Below are positions 1-10,389 of a stretch of 37,394 nucleotides of DNA, one piece after another; position 1 is the first letter of the stretch; each line of letters opens with the position of its first letter. Position numbers and translations under genes: made by a program. The stretch covers positions 1 through 37,394 of the forward strand of contig JADNRX010000504.1 of assembly GCA_015501595.1 (NCBI GenBank). Direction: 5' to 3'. The DNA comes from Hymenopellis radicata (Eukaryota; Basidiomycota; Agaricomycetes; Agaricales; Physalacriaceae). The notes beneath the pieces are model-generated. The model did no database searches, was not told the origin of the DNA, and was given only the letters and a program-made list of their open reading frames with translations.

Positions 1-875
1 GAACAATCGTTATCCGGTTGACGCACCCTGAACGACTGTATACGCGCAATACATGTACATGTTCGACCAGGTGTCGGATGGGCAGGTGTTTGTGAAGAAG
101 CCGGAGACGATGCACGGGACGCGGGGTCGTTTTATCTGTCGCGAAGAATGTTGGCGGGACGGAGAGTAGAGGGTATTGCGGCTGTACCTTGAGGAGTTGC
201 GACGGCTCTGGTGGGAGATTAGTAGGGAGGGTGCGAGGGTTTTGATGTATGGGGATATGAATTTTGTGCGCCGCTGGAGACTATGATACGCCCCGAGGTT
301 TTAGCCCGGATTGTTGAGCTCGGAAGGCCGGTGTGGAGTACAGCTCCGGCATTTGGAGCGTTTGGATGTGAGGCTGGCAAAGCATGGAAGGCATGCCGAA
401 GAATAAAATCACCTCTGTCCCTTTTTTCTGTAGCATACCAAGGCTTTTGATATCGTCTGCTTCGATGATGTTCTTCGACCATGGCAGCCGGTTGCGGTTC
501 TTGTCGATTGAGGTAGTACCTGTTGCCTACACGTAGGTTTGCGATACTCACCAGGCTACAACGCTAGTGATTCGAATTCCCCCCTCAGACAATATCCCTC
601 CTCACCTGCGAATTAGTTCCATCATTCAGACCCGCAGCAATAAGTCTTTGATGGGCGTAACGAGGAGGAACAGGCGACAGTTTCTTAACGAGGTTGCCAG
701 ACAAATGAAGCACAGATGGAATACGACGTACCCATGGTACACGTTTGTGCGTGATTAGGTGTTCCGGCTATGCGCCTTGGACTGTTTATAGTTTTCATGC
801 ATCGCACAATGCACAACAGGGCAGGAGGGGCCTCAATAACGTCGCATTAGTAAAGTATAGTAAAGGCTCGTAGTA
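1..875. other. Left edge, no supported gene
   Basis: I could not support a gene here. A short plus-strand frame runs from the window edge to a stop near position 171 (residues such as MFDQVSDGQVFVKKPETM, roughly 60-115). It could be the tail of an exon belonging to a gene outside the window, but I recognise no family. The rest has only short overlapping frames with no consistent splice sites. The last bases border the 3' end of the minus-strand polymerase pseudogene. Confidence 0.3.
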
Positions 876-2599
876 TCAATAGACAATCCTCAACGTTTCC
901 CTCTTCTTCCTCCAATAAGCATTCAAGTTCATGAAATTGCGTTTCTCGGGCACAACCCACTCAATGCCAATCCGATCGAAAAAGTCTCTGCTCCGTCAAA
1001 AGCCCTCCTCCTCCATGAGCACCCACTGGCCCGTAAACGGCTCCTTGGACTGCTTCCGCCTCTTCGGAACCGGCGGCGGCTCCGCGCCCTCTTCCCACTT
1101 CCAGAGTCCATACTCATTAAGGAGCAGCCCGCTCCTCGCCGCTGCGATAGTGCAATGCTGCAAAAACTCGTCATCGCCTGTGAGTGCGAGAAAGGCGGCC
1201 GTAGGACTTGTACGGCGCGAGCGTCAGGTCCATTTGGCGGTAGCGCGGGTTCATGACCCACCCGAGCTCGAACGGGACGTTGACGATGCCGCGCCAGCGC
1301 AGCGTCTGCTCCTTGTCCTCGGTCAACCCGGTGAGGAGGAGACTGTGCTGCCGGATGGCGGGTATGATTTTGGTGAGGAGCGGGGAACTTATGATTTCGT
1401 CGTAGCGGGACCATTTTTTCCAGAACGGAGGGCCCTGCGGCCTGCTGCTGGATTTTTCCTACCAGTCCTAGAAGGCTGATCGGCGGACTGGTCTGCGAGG
1501 GAGGTGGGGTAGCCTTTGCCTGAGGCCCAGTTTAATAGGTAGGAGGTGGCAGGGTGGGGGCATGAGGGGTGTCGTGGAAATTGGGGTGGAATACGACGAG
1601 GTCGATGGCCGCTGCTTTCTTCATGGCCGAGGCGGTAGTCCCCGACGTGGTGCACTTGCCACCGCTCGTGATCGCCCGCCTCGGATACTTCATGCGCAGG
1701 GTTGCGGAGCATGCGTTCAAGGAAGTCGCGTATGCATTCGGCCTCGGGGCGGGAGACTCTGCTTTGCACGGTTTGGTAATACTTGACATTATTCCTTTGG
1801 CGATCGGTGAGGATGCTTTGGAGTTCTGAGCTTTGCTTGAGATGCTCCAGCGACTCGCAGCCCATTTCAAGCAATTTAAGAGCAGCGACGTCGCTATAGA
1901 CAAGTGAGTATGAACGAACGACGCGCGCGCGAGAATACACACCCAAGCCCGGGAACGCGCTTGATTTCTTTCAACAAGTCTTTATCGTCCGACTCCATTA
2001 TTTTCTTCCGTCTCAGAGCTTTACTTTTCTTCTCCTTCGCTAGTAAAGCGTCCTCGTCGAACTTTGCTCGCAGGATTTGGGTGACCGACTGCCCAGCCAG
2101 CCTGCGGCGCACGCGCTCCCGGATTCCCGCGCCGACTCCCTTCATCACCCGTAGGCGCGCGTCGTCTGGTCCGGTGAGGCGGGTAGTGAGCGCGGCTACG
2201 CTGTTATAGGCCGTGGCAAAGCTGTACGCTTTGTATCCATCGAGACACTGGCGCCTGCCTGCATATGAATAGTCGTTGGAGGAAGGCGTATATGGCAAGT
2301 GGAATAGATAGGTCGCGTTGTGTGAAAGAGTATGGGAAGAAGAAAAAGCAAGGTCAGCAATGAGAATCCGGCAAAGGAAGCCGCGTACATTCATGCAACA
2401 TTTCCAGGATATCAGCGTTCGGACTGGTGCGCCACGACTGCGAGCCTTCTCCGGCGCTGTCATGTTGGTATCGTATTGGCGCGAATCTTAGGGCGCGGCG
2501 TTGAATTGGGGTGCTTAAACGAGAGCATGAAAACATGCGTGATCGCCAGAGGAAAAAGAGTGCTGCACAGCCACATGACTGTTCCATCTCTTGACGCAA
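876..2599 (-). pseudogene. Family-X DNA polymerase (Pol4/lambda/mu-like), frameshifted
   Basis: Family-X polymerases fill short gaps in base-excision repair and end joining. Reading the minus strand, the N-terminal 8-kDa domain is clear (NADILEMLHE, intron 2388-2259, then DGYKAYSFATAYNSVAAL and MKGVGAGIRERV). Next come the second helix-hairpin-helix (VPGLG, intron 1942-1894, DVAALKLLEMGCESLEHL) and the thumb-side helix LTDRQRNNVKYYQTV. The palm follows in pieces: GDYRLGHEESSGH is in one frame and IDLVVFHP in another, with the break near 1604-1610, exactly in the metal-binding GxxxDxD region. Further on are LRWRGIVNVPFELG, the third-Asp strand YRQMDLTLAPYKSYG, a second frame break near 1194-1202, and then FLALTGDDEF, LLNEYGLWKWE and VVPEKRNF before a stop at 876-878. 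The first catalytic Asp is missing and the usual GG(F/Y)RRG reads GDYRLG. No BRCT domain is seen. The start at 2599 is a guess. I read it as a pseudogene, but uncorrected sequence indels could mimic this. Confidence 0.75.
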
Positions 2600-3138
2600 C
2601 TTGAACTTGACTGCCAGATCGCCCTTGTCAGCTTGTCAGCGACAGCGAGCATCGTAGCTGGTGTGTACGGACGGATAAATATACTACACATCCAGAGAAC
2701 GACCATCGATTCCCTTCATTAATTGTCTGGCCCGTCTGACTTTACCCGTCGACTTCAAAACCGCATGCTTTTGCACCTTCATATGTTGCATATCATTTTG
2801 TAGAGTACAAGACTGAAATAGTCGACCCGATACCCTTCTATATCCTTTTCCCCCACAAAGTTTGGAGCCAACTATCGATGTCCTTGGTAGCTGAGAACAA
2901 GATGCTTGAATCAAACCTGTCTTCTGACACTGCATATTGTAGACGTTGAGTTATTTCTGAAGGGCCCCCTGAACTTGAACTGGGAGCGCTGAAATAATCC
3001 TGAGTAGACGATAAACAGCCTCTCTGTACACGATCTGGGAACCATTAGGATATGAGGGTTGGCATAGGTAGACAAGGCGAACACATACCCATCTTCTAAA
3101 GAGTTCCACATCACCTTGTAGTTCCTGAATACAAGTTC

Positions 3139-3722
3139 CTAGACCAAACTTGAGAGTTGCTGGGCAACACGATCCATTGCGCGTTTATTTCCTCGAAGTA
3201 CCGTATATCGAAGGATTTTGAAGGGATGCTTTGCACTGTGCTTCCTGGAGTGTAGGTTCAATACTAATGTCACGGAAATCGGGATGGCGAAGACCTACTC
3301 GAGTACGAGCTCACAAAGATACACGAGCATCATGAACTGGTACTTATCGGCGGCGACCGCGACATCGTAGAGGAGTGGGAACTCGAGGTCTTCCAGTTCG
3401 GGGTGGGGAGGATCAGGATAGATATATGCAAGGAGGATCCGTAGGACTGCCGCTGGTTCATCGAGATAGATAGGATCGTCGCACTGGGAGGTGGCTGGCG
3501 GTGCGGGGAAGATGGACGACACGACTCGGAGATTGGCGCTGTGGAGCTTGAAGCGGACGTGGTCCGATGAAAGTATGCACACGTCGGCGTCGTTGGCTCT
3601 AACTGAAAACAGACTTGAGGAGTATCAGTGAGGAGGACTTTACACTTACAATTCGGATCATCGTGCAGCTCCTCAATGGGCGTCGAGGTGCGTGGGTCTC
3701 TGACGGGTGAAACAGCGTCCAT
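3139..3722 (-). pseudogene. BTB/POZ-domain protein, copy A, C-terminally frameshifted
   Basis: BTB/POZ domains mediate protein-protein contacts; fungal single-BTB proteins like this are abundant in Agaricomycetes and mostly uncharacterised. Exon 1 is 3722-3650, exon 2 is 3602-3299 and exon 3 starts at 3244, with introns 3649-3603 and 3298-3245. The joined protein begins MDAVSPVRDPRTSTPIEELH. It has the BTB core pattern: FRANDADVCILSSDHVRFKL (the 'DADV..SSD...F..H' strand), then AAVLRILLAYIYPDPPHPEL and YDVAVAADKYQFMMLVYLCE. After KHPFKILRYTVLRGNKRAMD a single base is missing relative to copy B (near 3160), giving a TAG at 3139-3141 and a ~160-aa product instead of ~233 aa. Beyond the stop, homologous sequence (ELQGDVELFRRW) continues in another frame. 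The truncated form could still be expressed, since the BTB core is intact. Confidence 0.65.
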
Positions 3723-3848
3723 GGTGGTTGGAGGAAAGCAAGAGATGTTCGATGATCGATCCGGCGGGAGGATTCAGTCGCAATATACCCATGATTCACT
3801 GATGGTCAGAGTTAACCGTTACGGAAGAGGAATTCCGCGAGAAGATGT

Positions 3849-4850
3849 TTACATTCTTCGTATGCTCAAATGTTCACAATCGTCAAGATATTTAGAGACC
3901 AGTTGAAGGACGGCAGCAGGATGTGTTCCTCGGCCGTTGAACGCCAAGGCGACAGATGTTAGTGCTTCAGACAGAATGAGCGAGCCGTCGCGTATGACTG
4001 GGTCAGGAAAATCTGCAAATTGATGAATACTGTTTCGAGAACTTTCGAGAATAAGAAGAGGAAACCTTGGTACATAATGCCCCAGTACTATCCTGTCAAT
4101 TGAAAGTCGCATTTGGAACGGCGCGACACGAACTCGGGGGGAAATTGATTGCGGCCCAGTTTCCCGAAAGATGAATAGTGGCCTCGCACGGACGGTAGCT
4201 CTCCGAAACGCACACGGCAAGCGGCCGTAGCTCTGGCCCTCAAGTCGCGTCGAATAAAATGAAAAGGTGATTGCATCCATGGCAGTCAAAGGAGAACCGT
4301 GGCTGTGCACCTGCCTTGCCTTCAACCATCACGCACGTTTCCTCCAGTATGACGCCTTGCTTTTGCCCTACAAGCTTTGCGTTACTAATATATCTCGCTT
4401 CATATAGCCCTCGCAAAAAATCACCAACCCGCCGTTTCTATCTTGGCGTTTATAGGCGGGCAGGCTCTAGCGACACCTACAACAGCGTTAGCCGCGCTTG
4501 TTTCACGCTTTTACGGATCGGACGACGCGCATTTGCAAGTCGCAGTGACCCATCGCAATCACTCGAGTCGCGTCGAAATGCTTCCTTTGCCACAAGGGCA
4601 ACACCTTTTCCTCGAACGCATTCCGGCCTTGCTCTTCGCTTTCGGGTATATTGCTAGGGCTTCTCCAAATATATTCTTCACCCACGAAAATGCGACTCGT
4701 ACGATACATTTTTCGGCCCCGCGTTGCGCCTGCAGCAGAATACACTGTCCGAAAATCGCGTCGACCCACGTCGCGCCGGGTTCCGTTTCGTCGGAATGAA
4801 TTCCATTCGAACAAAGGTTGCGATTCTTCGAGGTATGTGTCATTTGTTTG
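3849..4850. other. Conserved but unassigned tract of copy A
   Basis: This tract is clearly homologous to about 15440-16350 in copy B, but I cannot assign a coding frame. On the minus strand copy A has an open frame (3849-4325) including IRDGSLILSEALTSVALAF. The matching piece in copy B is broken by an insertion and a frame change. Minus-strand text such as HLSGNWAAINFP is seen in both copies but sits in different frames relative to its surroundings. It may be a decayed gene lying upstream of, and in the same orientation as, the BTB gene. No family was recognised. Confidence 0.35.
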
Positions 4851-5289
4851 ATCTATCGTACTCTTTTGAGAGGTAACTTACATCTGCTCCAGTAAGTGTA
4901 TTGATTGAATGTATATGTATCGCCAGGTGTCGCCGTCGCGAAGTCGGGTCTGGACCCGGATTTACCACCAAATCTTTTTAACCCTCGTCATTAAAGAGGG
5001 CTGTTGACAGTAATCTGATTTTGCCCTTTACCCTTAGGCAAGTCCTCCGGTGTACGGCTACCCGCGTAACAGGCGCGACTTTAACAAAAGCGAGGTTTAG
5101 GATTCTGGATAGTTGGGTCCTGACTTGGACGGTATCTATCAACGGTAAAATTCTTCCTTCGTCACCTCCTGCATAGTCTTACAAACAGATTTCGAACCAG
5201 GTTCCGATAACTATCTACGATACTGAACGTTGCTTGGGCTTTGTTGATCTCTTCGTTCGAGGCGCGAATATAGCTGCACATATTCAGCA

Positions 5290-5711
5290 CTGGCTACGCG
5301 TGTCCGGAAGTTTGACCTACTTCTTTGCGAAATCGTGCTTCGAGCAGCGGAACCGACACATTGTGAGGACGCCAAAACCGCCACATCTCCAATGCATACA
5401 GCTCTCTCACGCGAAGTTTTAGCCTAGAGGTGCATTAGAGCTGTAAAGAGGAGAAAACAATAGATCGATCGCGTACTCCCAGCATTCGCGACCGTATTTG
5501 ATGCAGACGTCGCGGATATCGTCCCGTTGCGCGTATTGTCTCGCCGTAGAGGCAATCAACTCCTCTAATGTGGTCGCCGCAGCCTCCATCATTTCCGCTT
5601 TGAGTGACCATGGGGAAAGGAATTTGATGCCGATGATGTGAATTTGGAGAGCGCAACCTCAAGAATTTTGATGGTCAATGCAGAGATGAGGTCTGCTAAA
5701 GTCGCAGACAT
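5290..5711 (-). pseudogene. Unknown small gene, copy A, frameshifted
   Basis: This is the counterpart of the 141-aa frame at 17582-18007. It starts with an equivalent ATG at 5711 (MSATLADLISALTIKILEVA). One base is missing in the GATGATG(A)TGAATTT stretch near 5635-5642, which moves the rest into another frame (CIKYGRECWEYAIDLLF in copy B corresponds to 5460-5520 here). Further small differences follow near the 3' end. Function is unknown. It is called a pseudogene only by comparison with copy B; if both copies are non-coding relics the label is moot. Confidence 0.5.
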
Positions 5712-5778
5712 CACGGCGGGTTTGGGAGGCGAAGCGGGAGTCTTCCCATGCTGTAAGATGTCGCGGTGGACCGGTCTC

Positions 5779-6142
5779 TGGTAGTCTCCCTTAGGCAGAC
5801 TCGATGGGCTAGGGAGCGCAGGCAAGGCAGGGCAGAGGGATTGAGGGCTATCGCGGGTACAGAGGAAGAAGGTTTGGCTGAGCCCGAAGGTGTGTGCACC
5901 TGAGTCCGGCCGTGCGCAAGAACGTATCGTTGCGCGCGGGATCCACTGATCACGGAGAGGGAGTGAGCTTCGGAGAGAATCCCACAGAGAGAGAGGCAGA
6001 AGGAGGCCTCGATTGTGGGGGTTCCTAACTACTATACAAAAGAGGCTAACATGTAGACTAAATACCCTAATAAAAAGGAGTCTCTCAGACTGCCAAGAGA
6101 ATCAAATGGAAAGGAAAATGAAAGAGAAAAAGGTCAATAAGG
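5779..6142. other. Spacer, no gene seen
   Basis: Between the end of duplication copy A and the first MITE I see no supported gene, tRNA or repeat. The only open frame (minus, 5711-5953) is proline/serine-rich, overlaps the end of copy A, and lacks splice or family support. Confidence 0.4.
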
Positions 6143-6328
6143 TACTGTAGCGTTTCAACTGTAGGTTCGCGGCTTGTGACCCGATATGCTGTGAACTTAC
6201 AGCAAATAGGTTCGTAGACCCTTAAATTCCCTTATTTGGACAGGCCCGCTGCAGGCAGGACCTGAAATTTCCGCTTTTGGATGCCTGTGCCTGGCCAGAA
6301 GGCTCCGTGATGCAATATGCAATATGTA

Positions 6329-6596
6329 TACTGTACAGTTTCGTTCAATTCGTCAGGCCGTGTGACGTGTGACCGGCCTGACGAAAATTTGAATTCGTCG
6401 CGGCGCCGCAGGTGCCGTGACATGCGAAAAATTTTCGTCATAATACCCCCAATTTGGCCGACTTTAGAGCCATTTTTGGTGAAATTTGTTGGCCAGATTC
6501 GTCAGATTTCCGTGGGACCTGTGACTGGTGTGACAATTCGTCGATTTCGGGTCCCTTGTGACCTGTGACCGACGAATTGAATGAAACTCTACAGTA
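6329..6596. mobile_element. TA-flanked MITE, family B (copy B1), nested
   Basis: Lies between TA 6329-6330 and TA 6595-6596. Ends read CTGTACAGTTTCGTTCAATT and (complement) CTGTAGAGTTTCATTCAATT. The interior carries GACGAATTGAATGAAA and GGCGCCGCAGGTGCCGTG. A second copy lies at 24690-24957. It sits inside family-A element A1 and immediately abuts A2, sharing the TA at 6595-6596. Confidence 0.85.
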
Positions 6597-6852
6597 CTGT
6601 AGTGTTTCGACCGGATATTCGCATATCGGGTCACGGCAGGCGACGAACTGAACCTATATATAGAGCATATCGCGTCACGGTGCCTCTGAGCCAGGCACGA
6701 CCCTCCAAAAGCAGAAATTTTTGGTCCCGCCTGCGGCGGGACTGTCCAAATCGGGTAATTCCCGTCTCTGTGCCTGGATACGAACCTATTCGCTGTAAGT
6801 TCACGGCATATCGCATCATATGCTGTGAACCTACGGTCAAAACACTACAGTA
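6595..6852. mobile_element. TA-flanked MITE, family A (copy A2), nested
   Basis: Lies between TA 6595-6596 and TA 6851-6852. Ends read CTGTAGTGTTTCGACCGG and (complement) CTGTAGTGTTTTGACCGT. Interior motifs (AGCCAGGCACGACC, CCGCCTGCGGCGGGACTG) are the inverse of those in A1/A3, so A2 lies in the opposite orientation to its host. Immediately after the right TA the A1 sequence resumes with GGTTCGGTTCGTGGGGCTCC, as in the uninterrupted copy A3. Confidence 0.85.
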
Positions 6853-6912
6853 GGTTCGGTTCGTGGGGCTCCGTGACCCGATATGAGAATATACGGTTGA
6901 AACACTACAGTA

Positions 6913-7999
6913 CCCGAGCCGAGACGAGGTGCGGGAATGAAAGGAGAGGGGAAATCCAGGAATGAGGGGAAAACCCTGGGCAATCCCGGAGAGAGGGATT
7001 GTTACCGATTCGTGCACAGAGAGTGCACGAACGGTACAGGTGTATGGATCCGGATTAGATAGAACACGTCTTACACAGCCACAAGTGCTTCATCAGGAAA
7101 AGCACTTTGGCATCTGGGTAACTCAGGCATACAGCTTTACATAAAGTTAACCAGAGTGCATCAGTGCACTCCCAGTCAACCCAAGTCTTCCCAAGTCAAC
7201 TCTTACATGTCTCATGTACTCAAGCTAGCTGACAACAACCTGGTCTTGCTCCAGTCTACTCAGTTTCAATACATAACCCTCTGCTAACCTGAGTGTTCTT
7301 TGGTTTACTGTAGTATGTCTTCTCCATGGGCTACAACTTGTGATACCTTGGGTGGACCCAATTCTAATGTAAGATGTCACCGTTTCTTGTGGATTTGAAG
7401 ACTCTTTGCTGCATACCAATAGAGGAAAAGAGATCTAAAATACATATATTATGCATAGCTACAAATAGCGAACTGTCTCCCAAGCCCTTCAGAGAACGTG
7501 CCACCCATCAAGGCCTGGTGCATGTTGGGAGCAGACCGAGCAACAAGGACTCTCAGTAAACTTGTTCTACATAATCGATACCAAGAACAGCATTGATGGC
7601 GCGCATCACCCCGAACTGCGAATACCGCATAATATCGTATGCCGTGACACAATGAACGTCGTCCTGGGTGTAGCCGAATATATTGCCATTTGGTTGCATG
7701 AACGCCGCGCGAGGGCTGGCAGAGGCCGAATGAGCAGAAATGTGCGCGCGCCGTCCTCGTACGCAGGCGTCATTCATCGAAGCACGATGAAATCCAAGAA
7801 CAAGGAGGAAAGCAGAAGTTGCTCAGACGCGGAAATTTGTCGCAAAGCGCTTGTCCGTTTGAAGACAGGTAGTGTGAGGGAGAGAAAGAGCAAAGGACAA
7901 CAAAAGGAGCACACCTTTGTGGGCGGAACGAGCAGCAACTCGTTCTGCGCAAGCCTTCCCTCTTCCTGAGCTAGCTCATCTGGCGACGCCCTTCACACC
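6913..7999. other. No gene recognised
   Basis: This stretch has only short open frames without family resemblance or consistent splice sites. There is some loose tandem wording (AGTCAACCCAAGTCTTCCCA, about 7170-7195) and a hint of inverted similarity to the GTTGACTTAAAGTTAACTTG area near 11592. Both are too weak to call an element. Confidence 0.35.
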
Positions 8000-9910
8000 A
8001 TCACCACGGCTTACGTGTTCCAGCAGGCAATGTCCAAGAGTCATCGTACGCTGTCTCGCCGGGCCTTAGGCGTCTCGTGCCCTTGGTGAAGGCGCAAACA
8101 TCGTCGAGTCCTTGAGGCTTCGTGTGTTGCCTGACCGGGGGCAGACGCATTACGACCTTCGTCGTCGCCGTGCTCGTTGCAGCTGGAGTGGGACACAAAG
8201 GCCTGTGCCAGGCAGTTAGAACGAAAAAAAGAAAAGAGCAAGAAGAATACGCACAAATTTCGCGATGCCAGCCAACCCTCGTCCCAACTTCCGGAGGCTC
8301 GTTGCCAGCGTAACCACGATAGCGCGGGGGGTTAAATACTGTCGCCGTCATTCCGAAATATTGCTGCTCTCTGCTGGAGGCTTACGCGACGGCGTCGATC
8401 ACCAGTAGAGAGCAGAACGCGTCCTCACGGCTGCCAGAAGCCGTTCTTGGGTGTCATGGATGCCAAAGGAAAAAGAAAACGAAGAAAAGCGCTAAGAGAG
8501 GGCTCACGAAAAGTCCCAAGGCCGTAGCACAACACCTCGTTGAGGTGTTGTGGTAGGAGGAGGCAAGGTCGAACTGGATCCGATCGCCCTACGGCAAATG
8601 TCGAACGTCGCCCTACGACGCCGCTTGGTCAAGGCTAATGGCATGAACGAGTCGTCGAGGTCCCCGTCCTTTTAGTCGTCGTCGCCGTCGTGGCAGTTCT
8701 TGGTGTCCTAAATGTCCTTGGGCGTAAGTTTCAAGACGATGAAATGAAGAAATACGCACCATTCTGGGCTGAATGCGTCCGCGACGCTATCCAGCCCGGA
8801 TCCTGACACCCAACCCATTGCGAGGGAGCGAACGAGACGGCGCGCAGGCAAATTCCTCTCCTTGGAGCCGGCGCCATCGTTAAAAGCGTTGCCGCTCCGT
8901 CCCGGAGGCTTAAGCGCTTACGCGTGGGGCGTGCTCGCCGTAAGAGCAGTACGGTAAAGTCCTCCCCAATTCCCGGCTGCTGAAAACACGGTTGAGGCGT
9001 GCTCGCCGTCAGAGCAGCAAGACGAAAAGTCATCTCTGGTCACGACTACTGGAACTCGCGCGCGTCCTTTGCTCGTTGTAAGAGTGAAAAAAAAGAGAAC
9101 AAAAGGAAAGAGACCAATCGCGCCTGCAGCCTTGAGACGGAAGATCGCGCTGACCAGGTGTTGGTGGTCGAAGACTAAGTCGTCGTAAGACTCAGAGATC
9201 CGATCGAGCTGATCAGTCTTTCCTCCGTATACATCCTAGTTGACGACGACGTGATTGGTCTCTTCTGTCTTGATTTCTTTACTTCCTTTTTCTTTTCCGT
9301 TCTGTCTTCGAATTCTGGCCGCTGCTCTACTTCGGGCCTTCTGGTGTCCGACTTCGAGGCTTCTGTTTCTCGCGCATCCGACAGTCCCTCCAGTGATCTT
9401 TTTAACTTCGTATCCGTCTTCATTGGTGTCGGGTTTCTCGCCACAGTTCAAGGCGGTGCAAGGTATATGGGACTCGCCTTGGACTTGCCCAAGAGTCCGG
9501 AACGCCGCCGGGATGACGCCCTTCACTGAGTACTGGAATGGTGGAAGTGTTAGGGAAGGACGTTAACGATGGACACGACGACATGCGTACCAACGCTGAA
9601 GCCTTGGTGCGTTGATGACGGCTCGGTCGGGGTTGATGAGGTGTCTTCGTTTGGCATTCCCTCGAGTGTCGGATATCTAGCACTTCGCCGCTCTGAATGT
9701 CACTGCTGCGTGTTGGTCGTGATGCCTGTCGGTAATGGCGCTCAATATCGTTGGCGCAGGAGATCCCGGTCTGGCCTCTACAGTAGAATATCGCCTAACA
9801 TCGTCTCGAGGATGGACTTTGAGTGCCCATATGAGTGCTACTGTGATCAGACCATACAATCATGCACGTTGACCGGCCCCGCGCAATTGCTCGGGGATGG
9901 TCAGTAGGCA
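8000..9910. repeat. Possible decayed relative of the hairpin-bearing elements
   Basis: No gene is supported. Two motifs seen in the dated hAT elements recur here. In reverse orientation, a GCGTAAGCC(T)CCAGCAG-type tract lies near 8367-8386. The near-palindrome CCCCGCGCAATTGCTCGGGG at about 9878-9897 also appears near 28981-29000 in element G. Hairpin-forming sequence is present as well, such as CACAACACCTC/GAGGTGTTGTG with a 3-nt loop (8528-8552) and repeated GTGCTCGCCGT(A/C)AGAGCAG (about 8928 and 8999). I could not find terminal repeats or a target duplication, so the borders are arbitrary. Confidence 0.4.
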
Positions 9911-10135
9911 TGAATAAAGGATTGCCTTCAATCATGTATTTGCTATTGTAGAACATCATTGAGTTGTCGATAGGCTGCAGAGCGAGTTTCCCAGGTATGG
10001 GAAACTCACCATGTAACAGCATCGTGAACACCTTGCTGACCAAGTTTGATCACAAGTGTTACCCTTTGTCTCTTACTACCATCTTTGATGTCGTCCTGGC
10101 TTCTCGCGCACCAACATCGACAGCAGATGCAATTT

Positions 10136-10194
10136 GACAGCCGGCCTATGGAGAGCCAGGCCGACCTTGAGCAGGGCTTTGTAGGCCGGCTGTC
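10136..10194. repeat. Perfect 13-bp inverted repeat
   Basis: GACAGCCGGCCTA (10136-10148) is followed 33 bp later by its exact complement TAGGCCGGCTGTC (10182-10194). A T-rich run (TTCTTTCTATTCTTTTTTTT) follows on the plus strand. Function is unknown. It could be a hairpin of the neighbouring decayed element or the ends of a very small insertion. Confidence 0.7.
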
Positions 10195-10389
10195 AGCTTT
10201 GTATCTGTTCTTTCTGTTCTTTCTATTCTTTTTTTTCAGGACGTTAACGTCACGTGCATGTTGGGTTTTGGTCGATCGCGGGCTTTCAAGTCCGATCAAT
10301 CTGCCCTTTCCTCCTACTTCAACCATCTTGTGCAATATACTTAGCGGAAAACTGGTGCGAGTGCGCGCTTCTATTTTACTGTGACCACT

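Larger units (their letters stand above)
2803..5778. repeat. Segmental duplication, copy A
   Basis: This ~3.0-kb segment aligns in the same orientation with 14394-18077. Matching landmarks in both copies include CCAACTATCGATGTCC near the left end, the BTB coding exons, GCGGCCCAGTTTCCCG (4152 and 15712), the ACGTCGCGCCGGGTTCCG block (4768 and 17007), and the ATAGATCGATCGCGTACTCC block near the right end. Homology starts near a GTACA(A/G)GACTG motif and stops after the (T/C)CTCTG at 5778 and 18077. Copy A lacks about 0.6 kb that copy B carries around 16.36-16.99 kb. Base differences and indels are spread throughout, so the duplication is not recent. No transposon ends or target duplications were recognised at the borders. 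Confidence 0.85.
6143..6912. mobile_element. TA-flanked MITE, family A (outer copy A1)
   Basis: A non-autonomous element with terminal inverted repeats: left end TACTGTAGCGTTTCAAC, right end (complement) TACTGTAGTGTTTCAACC. It is flanked by TA dinucleotides (6143-6144 and 6911-6912). TA target sites are characteristic of Tc1/mariner-type elements. The interior contains GACCCGATATG near both ends. No transposase frame is present. At 6329-6330 the element is interrupted by two further elements (B1 and A2); the uninterrupted relative at 13742-13989 shows the original joint. Without the insertions it would be about 250 bp. Confidence 0.85.

Noticed and set aside
931..1479. Plus-strand 182-codon frame
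   Set aside because: It is the antisense shadow of the polymerase pseudogene, whose family motifs read on the minus strand.
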